DNA of 64,000 nucleotides from Alphaproteobacteria bacterium. GTDB taxonomy: Bacteria > Myxococcota_A > UBA796 > GCA-2862545. The stretch lies in assembly GCA_020632875.1 (NCBI GenBank), contig JACKET010000003.1, forward strand, positions 1 through 64,000, read 5' to 3'. The position numbers and the translations under genes are program-made. Every line of letters starts with the position of its first letter. Within the stretch, counting starts at the first letter, position 1. Of the stretch, positions 39,651 to 47,510 are shown one piece after another. Below the pieces are notes generated by a model, which was given only the letters and a program-made list of their open reading frames with translations, did no database searches and was not told the DNA's origin.

Positions 39651-41609
39651 ATGAGTCTCGACCGGTCCGTCTGCGACATCCTCGCGCGCCTCGCCGCTGC
39701 GGGGACGGCGCGGGAGGTCGCTGCCTGCCTGCACGGCTGGGTCGAAGAGGGCCGCCTGCGCGCATTCGCGTTGTGGACCCTCGACAACGACACCGGGCCC
39801 CTGCGCTCGCTCCACGCCGAGGGCATCGACGCCGCCGTCTCCGAGTGGAACGTGCTCCCCCACGACGCCCGCTCGCCGCTGTGGCGCGCGCTCGACAGCG
39901 GGGAGGGCCTGCTGCCCGCACCGATGCGTGCCGACCTCGCGCGCGAGGGCGTCGAGCACTGGGACATCCACGTGCTGCGCTCTCCGGCCGGCGAGCGGCT
40001 GGGTGTGGTGCTGTGCGGGTGTCCGACCGCCGGGGTCCCCGAGGGCACGCGCATCGTGCTGGGTGCACTGGGCGCCGCCCTCGCCCGCGCGCGGAGGGCC
40101 GACGCCGACGCGGTGCGGTCCGGCCTGTTCGCGCACGTCGCCGAGCTCGTCTCCGACGGCTTGATCGTCGCCACGCCCGACGGCGCGGTCCCCGTCTACA
40201 ACCCGGCCCTGGCGCGCCTCACGGGGTGGTCGCCCGACGACGTCCGCACCCATGGGTGGACGAACCTCGTGTACCCCGACCCCGTCGTGCGGGAGGACCT
40301 GCAGCGCGGCATCGTGGCGCTGATGCGCGGCACGCCGTCCGAGGGCATCGTCCGCACGCTGGCGCGCAAGGACGGCACCGAGGTCAGCGCGGCCATCTGG
40401 AGCCGCCTGGTCCCCCACCCCTCCGGCTTCGCGCCCGCCATGCTCGGCGTCTTCCGCGACGCGACGGGCGAACGGCTCGCCCGGAAGCGGGCGATCTGGG
40501 AGGAGAGCCACGCCCAGCTCGGCAAGCTCGCGGGGGGCATCGCCCACGAGTTCAACAACCTGCTCGCCGCGATCATGGGCCACGCCGACCTCGTCGCCCT
40601 GCGCAGCGACGACCCGCAGGTGCGCAGCCACGCCGAGACCATCCTGCGCAGCGCCGAGCGGGGCGCCGACCTGTCCACACAGCTCCTCGCCTTCTCGGGC
40701 AGCGGGAACACCAAGACCCGCGCCGTGTCGGTCGCCACGATCGTCGAGCAGGCCGCGGCTCTGTTCGCGCCGCGGGTCCCGCCGGACGTGGCGTTCGATC
40801 ACGCGATCGACGCGTCCCTGCCGCCGGTCGAGGCCGACCCGGGCCAGCTGCAGCAGGTGCTGATGAACCTGCTGTCCAACGCGATCGACGCGGTGGGCAG
40901 GCGCGGCGCCGTCGCCGTGAGCGCCGATCTGGTCCCGATCCCCGAGACCGCGCGGTACCGCTCGCCCTACGCGACCGACGACCGCACCGTGCGGCTCCGG
41001 GTCCGCGACGACGGGCCCGGCTTCACCGCGGATGCGCTCGCGAACCTGTTCGTGCCGTTCTTCTCGGGCAAGGACCACGGCCACGGGGTCGGGCTCCCCG
41101 CGGTCCGCGGGATCGTCGGTGCGCACGGCGGCGCGATCGACGTGAGCAACGACGGAGGCGCCATCGTCGACGTGTACCTGCCCGTCAGCACGCGGCCCGA
41201 GCTCGAGCTGCCCGAGCTCCTGCGCGACGCGAGCGGCCGCGGCGAGCGCATCTGGATCGTCGACGACCAGCCCGCGGTGTTGGAGTTCAGCCGAATCTCG
41301 CTCGAAGCGCACGGGTTCGACGTCCGCAGCTTCGACGGCGTGCCCGCGCTGCGCGCCGCCCTCGCGGCCCTCGCGCCCGGCGCGGCGCCGACGGTCGTGG
41401 TGCTCGACGTGGTGATGCCCGACGGCGGCGGTGCGGCGGCCTGGGACGCGCTCTCGACCGCCGGTCTGTACCCCCGCGTGGTGTGGACCTCCGGCCACAC
41501 GCCCGACGACGTGACCCTGCCCGAGGAGGGGGTGTTCCTGCAGAAGCCGTACACGGGCGCGGATCTGGCGGTGGTCGTCCACCGCCTCGCAGGCGCTGGC
41601 TCCCGGTAG
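39651..41609 (+). CDS. Hybrid sensor histidine kinase (GAF-like, PAS, HisKA, HATPase, REC)
   Basis: Cytosolic sensor of 652 aa with no membrane segment. Residues ~1-150 are a GAF-like domain and ~160-285 a PAS domain (FAHVAELVSDGLIVATPDG, TRLARKDGTEVSA equivalent). His299 in GIAHEFNNLLAAIMG is the autophosphorylation site. The N box (NLLSNAIDAV) and G boxes (VRDDGPGF, GHGVGLPAV) form the ATPase. A C-terminal receiver has the phospho-acceptor Asp586 (VVVLDVVMPDG) and conserved Lys (LQKPYTG). No separate response regulator lies nearby, so the output partner is elsewhere. GGAG precedes the ATG, and a 7-codon reading frame (39631-39654) ends on it. Confidence 0.94.
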   Translation: MSLDRSVCDILARLAAAGTAREVAACLHGWVEEGRLRAFALWTLDNDTGPLRSLHAEGIDAAVSEWNVLPHDARSPLWRALDSGEGLLPAPMRADLAREGVEHWDIHVLRSPAGERLGVVLCGCPTAGVPEGTRIVLGALGAALARARRADADAVRSGLFAHVAELVSDGLIVATPDGAVPVYNPALARLTGWSPDDVRTHGWTNLVYPDPVVREDLQRGIVALMRGTPSEGIVRTLARKDGTEVSAAIWSRLVPHPSGFAPAMLGVFRDATGERLARKRAIWEESHAQLGKLAGGIAHEFNNLLAAIMGHADLVALRSDDPQVRSHAETILRSAERGADLSTQLLAFSGSGNTKTRAVSVATIVEQAAALFAPRVPPDVAFDHAIDASLPPVEADPGQLQQVLMNLLSNAIDAVGRRGAVAVSADLVPIPETARYRSPYATDDRTVRLRVRDDGPGFTADALANLFVPFFSGKDHGHGVGLPAVRGIVGAHGGAIDVSNDGGAIVDVYLPVSTRPELELPELLRDASGRGERIWIVDDQPAVLEFSRISLEAHGFDVRSFDGVPALRAALAALAPGAAPTVVVLDVVMPDGGGAAAWDALSTAGLYPRVVWTSGHTPDDVTLPEEGVFLQKPYTGADLAVVVHRLAGAGSR

Positions 41610-41644
41610 GCGCTCCGACCTCCTCCCGTGCCCAGCCGAAGGCG

Positions 41645-41792
41645 GTTCCCGCTCCCGTTCCCGTTCCCGATGGGGCGCCGCGCCCGGCCATCGAAATCCG
41701 CCCCTGCGGAAGCGCCCCGGACGCCATCGACTCCACGAGCGACGGGGCACCTCCGGCGTCCCGGGAACGGGAACGGGAACGGGAACGGGAAC
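41645..41792. repeat. Inverted GGGAAC hexamer arrays between convergent genes
   Basis: Left arm 41645-41668: four units of GTTCCC (one GCTCCC). Right arm 41763-41792: five units of GGGAAC. The arms are complementary over 24 bp with one mismatch, and pairing may extend inward (GGGGCGCCG against CGGCGTCCC). The loop is ~94 nt of GC-rich, non-coding sequence. It lies between the stops of the histidine kinase and the small minus-strand gene, so it could be a two-way terminator or a dispersed repeat element. Confidence 0.75.
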
Positions 41793-41803
41793 AGGCTCGG
41801 GCG

Positions 41804-42109
41804 CTACCGTCCCGATTCGAGCTCGCGCACCAGGTCTGCCAGGATCCGCTTCTCGTCGGGCGTGGGCGACGTGATGCCCGAGAGCAGCCGCGCCGCGTCG
41901 GCCTCGCCGCGATGGGCACGCTGCCAGACCCGCTGCCGGTCGGCCTCGGAGAGCACCAGGGTCGCGAGGCGATTGACGAGCTTCGCCCACTCGGGATCGT
42001 CGCGCCCCTTCTCGGACCGCAGCTCGCGCATCACGTCGCTGGCGGAGGGCCCCTCCGAGGGCTGGGGTTCGAGGCCGAAGAAGCGCTTGATGGAGTCGAG
42101 CATTCCCAT
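41804..42109 (-). CDS. Small hypothetical protein
   Basis: Acidic-to-basic soluble protein of 101 aa, predicted mostly helical (MLDSIKRFFGLEPQ, then ASDVMRELRSEKGRDDPEWAKLVNRL). No signal peptide or known motif. The ATG at 42109 has AAGGA 6 nt upstream; a second Met two codons later is possible. It is divergent from the large kinase gene, 59 bp away, and convergent with the histidine kinase. Codon use matches its neighbours, supporting a real gene. Confidence 0.7.
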   Translation of the reverse strand: MGMLDSIKRFFGLEPQPSEGPSASDVMRELRSEKGRDDPEWAKLVNRLATLVLSEADRQRVWQRAHRGEADAARLLSGITSPTPDEKRILADLVRELESGR

Positions 42110-42168
42110 CTGACGTCCTTACGGCGGATGTCCTTGCCGAGCCACCCCGGAAACAGGCACGATGCGGC

Positions 42169-45100
42169 ATGCGCCGCCTGGGCCCATTCGAGCTGCTCGA
42201 GCCTCTCGCAGAGGGTGGGATGGGCGTGGTGTGGCGCGGGATGCACACCGGGCAACGCGTGCCGGTCGGGATCAAGCTCGTCGGCACAGACTCGCGCAAG
42301 GCGCGCCTCGCGTTCCGCGACGAGGTCCAGGCGATGGCCGGCCTGCATCATCCCGGCGTGGTCATGGTGTTCGACTACGGCGAGGTGCCCGCCGACTTCC
42401 CCGACACGCCGGGCGTGCCGCCGGGCGCGAGCTTCCTCGCGATGGAGTACGCGAGCTTCGGCTCGCTGAAGAGCCGCACCGGCGTCATGCCGTGGAGCCA
42501 GATCCGCAGCACGCTGCTCGCGCTCCTCGACGCGCTGGCGCACGCCCACGCGCGCGGCGTGGTCCACCGCGATCTCAAGCCCGGGAACATCCTGCTCGCC
42601 GGCCCCGAAGACGTGCGCCCGGGCCTGAAGCTCGCCGACTTCGGGCTGGCGCGCGCGCTCGACCGCACCGACGAGCTCGAGAGCGTGACGGGCACGCCGC
42701 TCTACATGGCGCCCGAGCAGATCACGCGGCGCTGGCGCGACTTCGGCCCGTGGACCGACCTCTACGCCCTGGGCATCGTCGCCTGGGAGCTGGCCGCGGG
42801 CCAGGCGCCGTTCCAGGGCCAGAGCCTGCCGAACATCGTGAACGGCCACCTCACCGGGCAGCTCCCGCCGTTCCGGCCGCGCGTCGCCGTGCCGCGGCGC
42901 TTCCACGCCTGGCTGCTGCGGATGCTGCAGACCGACCTCACGTCGCGGTACCAGCGGGCCGCCGATGCGGCCTGGGAGCTCGCCCAGCTCGGCGATCCCG
43001 AAGAGGCGTCGGGCATGGACGAGCCCGTGTTCCAGGCCGTCCTCTCGAACCCCACGCTCACCCTCGACGACACCCTGCTGCTGCTCGCGACGGGCGATGT
43101 CCCCGAGCTCCCCGTCCCCGAGCCCGAGCCGGAGGTCGTCGAGGCCGCGCCGCACCCCACGCCCGCAGAGCCGCCTCCGATTCCCCCGTCCTGGTCGAGG
43201 CCCAATGCCGACGAGCCGCCCGTCCAGCTGCTCGGCGTCGGGCTCGGCCTGTTCGGACTGCGCACGGTGCCCCTCGTCGACCGGGTCCAGGAGCGCGACC
43301 GCATCTGGAAGTCGCTGCGCGAGGTGTACGACACGGGCGAGACGCGGCTCGTGTGCCTGCGCGGGGCGGCCGGCAACGGCAAGTCCCGCCTCGCCGAGTG
43401 GATCGCGCAGCGCGCGCACGAGGTGGGCGGCGCGAGCATCGTGAAGGCCGTGCACTCCCCCGACCCCACGCCGGTCGACGGCATCGGGCCCGCCATGGCG
43501 CGCTGGTTCCGGTGCGTGGGGCTCGATCGGGCCGCCGTCGCCGAGCGGATCGCGGGGCTATGCCCCTTCGGGCTCGACGCCGACGCGCTCACCGAGCTCG
43601 TCCATCCGGGCGACGCCGACGATCCGGGGGTCCGGTTCGGAACGCCCGACGAGCGCTACGAGATCGCGCGCCAGGTCCTCGAAGACGCCGCAGAGACGCG
43701 ACCCGTCATCCTGTGGCTCGACGACGTGCAGTGGGGCGCCGATGCGCTGGGCTTCGCGGAGTACGTCCTCGACCGCCCGACCCCCGTGCTCCTCCTGCTG
43801 ACCGCCCAGGAGGAGGCCCTGGCCGAGCGCGACGCCGAGCGCGAGCTGGTCGAGCGCCTCACCGCGCGCGAAGACGGCGCCGACGTGCCGGTCGAGCCCC
43901 TCGGAGAGGCCGACAGCGTCGAGCTGGTGCGCGTGCTCCTGGGCCTCGAGGGCGGGCTGGCCGACCGCCTCGCCGACCGCACCGGCGGGAACCCGCTGTT
44001 CACGGTGCAGCTCGTCGGGGACTGGGTCGCGCGCGGCATCCTGGTGCCCGGGCGCACGGGCTTCGAGCTCCAGAAGGGCGCCGAGGTCGACCTGCCCGAC
44101 AGCCTCCACGACGTGTGGGCGGCGCGTCTCGAGCGCGTCCTCGACGGTCAGCACGCCGATGCGCGCGAGAGCCTCGAGATCGCCGCCGCGCTCGGCCAGG
44201 AGGTCAGCGCCGCCGACTGGGCGGAGATCTGCGCGCACGCCGGGCTCGCGGCCGATCCCGGGCTGGTCGACGCGATGATCGCGAGCCGCCTCGCCAACCC
44301 GACCGACGAGGGCTGGTCGTTCGCCCACGGCATGCTGCGCGAGTCGATCGCGCGCCTGGCCCGCGAGCACGGGCGCTGGGCGACGGCCAACCGCCGGTGT
44401 GCCGACGCGCTGATGCTGCGCACGCCGGTGCCCCAGGCACGGCTCGGGCGCCACCTGTTCGCCGCGGGCGATTGGGCCGCCGCCGCAGAGCACGTCGAGG
44501 CCGCGCTACAGGCGAGCTTCGACCTCTACATCGACCAGCGCACCATCCGCTCGCTGCTCGATCTCCAGGCCCAGGCGCTGCAGCGCATGGCGCTTCCCGA
44601 CGACGACCCGCGCTGGGGCGACCTGTGGCTCGCGAGGGCGGCGTTCTACCTCGAGCAGAACGACCCCGACAGCGCGCAGCGCGAGGCACGCCGCACCACC
44701 AGCGGGGCCCGGCGGTACAAGTGGGTGTCGCACGGGGCCCGCGCCGAGCTGGCCCTGGCGCGGATCGCCCGTGCCCGCGGCGACGTCTCGCGGGCCTCCG
44801 GCATGTTCGCCACGGCGGTGCGGGCGATCGAGCGCACCGGAGACACGCGGCTCCTGCCCCCCGCCCTCCGCGAGATGGCGCACACGCTCATCATGGCCGG
44901 CGAGATCGACGCCGCAGAGGAGCCCCTCGCGCGGTCCCGCGCCCTGTACGAAGCGAACGACGACCTGCGCGGCCTCGCCGCGGTCGTGCGCTTCGAAGGC
45001 GACATCGCGCGGCTCCGCCTGGAGTACGAGAAGGCGCGGCAGTGCTTCCTCGACGCCACCGCGATGAACGAGCGAGCGGGGCTGCGGTCCAACGCCGCGG

Positions 45101-45606
45101 CGACGATGCACGGCGTCGCCGAGATGGAGCGGCTGCTCGGGAACCTCGACACCGCCGAGGGGATCTACCGCCGCGTCATCGAGATGGACCGCGCGGTCGG
45201 CGAGTCGAGCGACATCCCGCGGCTCAACCTGTGCCTGTGCCTGCTGGCCCGGGCGAAGTGGGCCGACGCGCGGAAGGAGCTGCACGTCCTGCTGGCGCGC
45301 TGGGTCGAGCAGCACAAGCCCGGCTACGCGGCCGTGGCGCACGTCACGCTCGTCCCGGCCAACGCTGGACTCGGCGACTGGCAGGCCTACGACCACCACC
45401 TCGCCGAAGCGCACCGCCTGTGCAACGAGACCGGCATGATCGACATCGACGTCGCCCTGTGCTGCGAGAAGGCCGGCGGGATCGCGGCGGAAGCGGGCCA
45501 CGCCAACCGCGCGCTCCGGGCCTACGAGCTCGCCCTGCTGAACTGGGAGCAGCTCGGCGAGATGGGGCGCGCCGACGACCTCCGCGACCGCATGGACGCG
45601 CTGTGA
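42169..45606 (+). CDS. Ser/Thr protein kinase fused to an ATPase and TPR-like module
   Basis: Cytosolic signalling protein of 1145 aa. Residues ~6-285 are a Hanks-type kinase: LAEGGMGVVW, IKLVG, HRDLKPGN, DFGLA, GTPLYMAPEQ. After a Pro/Glu linker (~290-350), residues ~365-630 form an ATPase of the MalT/AAA16 kind, with an intact P-loop (GAAGNGKSRLAEW) and Walker B (VILWLDDVQWGADAL). The rest is ~500 residues of helical TPR-like repeats (AREMAHTLIMAGEIDAAEEP and similar). It probably phosphorylates targets in response to protein contacts or nucleotide state. Its stop overlaps the CapA gene (GTGA). A paralogue with a degenerate P-loop lies at 47511. Confidence 0.93.
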   Translation: MRRLGPFELLEPLAEGGMGVVWRGMHTGQRVPVGIKLVGTDSRKARLAFRDEVQAMAGLHHPGVVMVFDYGEVPADFPDTPGVPPGASFLAMEYASFGSLKSRTGVMPWSQIRSTLLALLDALAHAHARGVVHRDLKPGNILLAGPEDVRPGLKLADFGLARALDRTDELESVTGTPLYMAPEQITRRWRDFGPWTDLYALGIVAWELAAGQAPFQGQSLPNIVNGHLTGQLPPFRPRVAVPRRFHAWLLRMLQTDLTSRYQRAADAAWELAQLGDPEEASGMDEPVFQAVLSNPTLTLDDTLLLLATGDVPELPVPEPEPEVVEAAPHPTPAEPPPIPPSWSRPNADEPPVQLLGVGLGLFGLRTVPLVDRVQERDRIWKSLREVYDTGETRLVCLRGAAGNGKSRLAEWIAQRAHEVGGASIVKAVHSPDPTPVDGIGPAMARWFRCVGLDRAAVAERIAGLCPFGLDADALTELVHPGDADDPGVRFGTPDERYEIARQVLEDAAETRPVILWLDDVQWGADALGFAEYVLDRPTPVLLLLTAQEEALAERDAERELVERLTAREDGADVPVEPLGEADSVELVRVLLGLEGGLADRLADRTGGNPLFTVQLVGDWVARGILVPGRTGFELQKGAEVDLPDSLHDVWAARLERVLDGQHADARESLEIAAALGQEVSAADWAEICAHAGLAADPGLVDAMIASRLANPTDEGWSFAHGMLRESIARLAREHGRWATANRRCADALMLRTPVPQARLGRHLFAAGDWAAAAEHVEAALQASFDLYIDQRTIRSLLDLQAQALQRMALPDDDPRWGDLWLARAAFYLEQNDPDSAQREARRTTSGARRYKWVSHGARAELALARIARARGDVSRASGMFATAVRAIERTGDTRLLPPALREMAHTLIMAGEIDAAEEPLARSRALYEANDDLRGLAAVVRFEGDIARLRLEYEKARQCFLDATAMNERAGLRSNAAATMHGVAEMERLLGNLDTAEGIYRRVIEMDRAVGESSDIPRLNLCLCLLARAKWADARKELHVLLARWVEQHKPGYAAVAHVTLVPANAGLGDWQAYDHHLAEAHRLCNETGMIDIDVALCCEKAGGIAAEAGHANRALRAYELALLNWEQLGEMGRADDLRDRMDAL

Positions 45607-46838
45607 TCGCGCTCCTGATGGTCGGCTGCGGCCCGTATGCGCGGTGGCCGGAGCCGACCGACGCGTTCCCGCACGTCTTCACGCCCGTCACCGACCTCGA
45701 GCCGTACGAGGACGTGCGCTGGGAGACGGAGACCTGGGACACCACCGACCCCACGATGACGGGCCTCTACGTGCAGAAGGCCCTGTTCCATCGGCCCGGC
45801 GCGCCGGTCGAGGAGGTCGAGCACTACGCAACCATGCGCGAGGCGCTGCCCCCGCTGGGCGCGGGCGTCCGGCTGGCGTTCGCCGGCGACGTGATGCACA
45901 TCGACCAGCAGAGCTGGGCCACGTACACGACCCCCGCGCACGGGCTGTTCGAGGGCGCCGACCTGCGCGTCGGGAACCTCGAGACCCCGACCTCGCCCGA
46001 CCACTCCACCGAGCCGCGTGCGCTCGGGCTCTACGCGTTCAACGCGCCTCCCGAGATGCTCGACGGGCTGCCGTTCGACGTCCTCCAGCTCAACAACAAC
46101 CACAGCCTCGACGCGGGGGATCTCGGCCTCGAGAACACGGTCGCCGAGGTGGAGGCCCGCGGCTTCGTGCCCACGGGCGTCGACGCGCAGGCCCGGGTCG
46201 AGGCGGCCGGGGAGACGGTCGCCCTCCTCGCCTACACGTGGGGGCTCAACGACCAGCGCCGGTCCGACGTGCACGAGCTGTTCATCGTGCCGTTCGGCCA
46301 CATCGGCGAGGACATCCCGCTCGACCGCATCCGCGAGCAGGTCGCCGAGGCCCGCGACGCGGCGGACCATGTCGTCGTGCTGCTCCACTGGGGCTTCGAG
46401 TACGAGTACTACCCGGACCCCCACTTCCTCGTGCTGGCGCGGGAGATCGTGGCGGCGGGCGCGGATCTCGTGGTCGGCGAGGGCCCGCACGTCGTGCAGC
46501 CGCCCGAGCTGTGTCACGTGAACCAGCCCGACGTCGTGCCCGGCATCGGCACGTGCAGCCTGCGCACCGACGACGGCGAGCCACGCACGGCGGCGGTGCT
46601 CTACTCGCTGGGGAACTTCGGCACCGACATGTTCACGCTGCCCTGCCAGGTGGGCATCGTCGCGACGGTGAGCCTCGATGCGTCCGGTGTGACGGGGCTC
46701 GGCTGGGAGGCGGTCGCGTCGATCACCGAGGCGGGCGAGCCGCTCGTGGTGCCCCTGACGACGATGGCCGGCGACCCGGACTACGACGCCGAGGCCGCGC
46801 GTCTCGAGGCGCACCTGGGCGCGGGCTGGAAGCGATAG
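45603..46838 (+). CDS. CapA-like metallophosphoesterase lipoprotein
   Basis: Envelope lipoprotein of 411 aa (very short lipobox peptide: VIALLMVGC after the GTG start). The CapA/PGA-synthesis fold is clear: VRLAFAGDVMH, RVGNLETPTSP, LQLNNNHSLD, VVLLHWGFEYEYYPDP, VVGEGPHVVQP. Metal ligands Asp and His of a calcineurin-like site are in place. CapA proteins act in poly-gamma-glutamate synthesis, but no ligase (CapB) is present here, so another phosphoesterase role is equally possible. The GTGA overlap with the kinase gene makes co-translation likely, an unexpected pairing. Confidence 0.9.
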   Translation: MIALLMVGCGPYARWPEPTDAFPHVFTPVTDLEPYEDVRWETETWDTTDPTMTGLYVQKALFHRPGAPVEEVEHYATMREALPPLGAGVRLAFAGDVMHIDQQSWATYTTPAHGLFEGADLRVGNLETPTSPDHSTEPRALGLYAFNAPPEMLDGLPFDVLQLNNNHSLDAGDLGLENTVAEVEARGFVPTGVDAQARVEAAGETVALLAYTWGLNDQRRSDVHELFIVPFGHIGEDIPLDRIREQVAEARDAADHVVVLLHWGFEYEYYPDPHFLVLAREIVAAGADLVVGEGPHVVQPPELCHVNQPDVVPGIGTCSLRTDDGEPRTAAVLYSLGNFGTDMFTLPCQVGIVATVSLDASGVTGLGWEAVASITEAGEPLVVPLTTMAGDPDYDAEAARLEAHLGAGWKR

Positions 46839-47217
46839 GCGCCTTTCCACGCCGAGCCCCGGGTCTGGGGCGAAAGGGGTCGAGCTTCGAGCGTCCCGAG
46901 GCATCACGCAGATGACGCAGAAGAACGCAGATGACGCAGAAACCACGCCCTCACGGGTCCAGCGTCTTCGCGTCCCCGGAGCGCCGAGTGGGCCTTCTTG
47001 CGGATCGGATTCGACACTCACCAGAGCAGGCCGGCGTTTCGGGCTGATCGGGTGAGCGCGCCCTCCGAGTCCGCCCGGGAGGTTCGGGGACCCGAGGACG
47101 CTTGATGCGCGACGGCGTCGTTTCTGCGTCATCTGCGTCCTTCTGCGTCATCTGCGTGATGCTGAGGCGCTCGGGGAACCGGTGCGCAAGAAGGCGCCGA
47201 GGCGGGACGGGAGCGAG
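46839..47217. other. Non-coding gap of 379 bp
   Basis: No convincing gene between the CapA-like gene and the small minus-strand gene. The middle is occupied by an inverted-repeat element (46901-47162). Reading frames across it are short or accidental. Confidence 0.8.
46901..47162. repeat. 262-bp inverted-repeat element with 43-bp terminal arms
   Basis: Left arm 46901-46943 and right arm 47120-47162 are inverted copies of 43 bp with one mismatch, each made of two ACGCAGATGACGCAGA-type units. Weaker complementarity continues inward for roughly 40 bp (about 27 of 36 positions). The centre (~100 bp) is unique. There is no open reading frame for a transposase. The size and ends resemble a non-autonomous mobile element, or a long hairpin; no clear target-site duplication is visible directly outside the arms. 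Confidence 0.85.
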
Positions 47218-47412
47218 CTATGCCGACGGGCGCGGGCGCGATGGCGTCGCCTGCACCCACTGTTTGCCGCGGCGCACGTAGATGCACGCCTCGTCCTGGA
47301 CGAAGCACAGCTGCCCGTCGGGAGCCAGCGCCCACAGCTCGGCGGCCGTCTCGACAGGCGGGGCCCAGGTACCGGGATCGAACTCGACGGTCCTTGCGTT
47401 CGTGCGGTTCAT
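47218..47412 (-). CDS. Small hypothetical protein with strong RBS
   Basis: Soluble protein of 64 aa. GGAGG lies 5 nt before the ATG at 47412, which is strong support for translation. Two Cys residues (LCFVQDEACIYV) and a short beta-like core (ELWALAPDGQLCFVQ, YVRRGKQWVQA) are visible; no family recognised. It is divergent from the second kinase gene (98-bp gap) and follows the inverted-repeat element on the opposite strand. Confidence 0.7.
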   Translation of the reverse strand: MNRTNARTVEFDPGTWAPPVETAAELWALAPDGQLCFVQDEACIYVRRGKQWVQATPSRPRPSA

Positions 47413-47510
47413 CGGCGCCTCCCTGTCTTCGGTGTACGCATTGGACCCGCGACCCGTTCGTCACGGAATGTCACGCACCCGATTCCGTTCGGACCGGGAT
47501 AGACGGGGCC

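Noticed and set aside
46901..47162. CRISPR-like array from repeated CGCAGATGACGCAG units
   Set aside because: Units are adjacent and inverted between two arms, without regular spacers or cas genes; an inverted-repeat element fits better.
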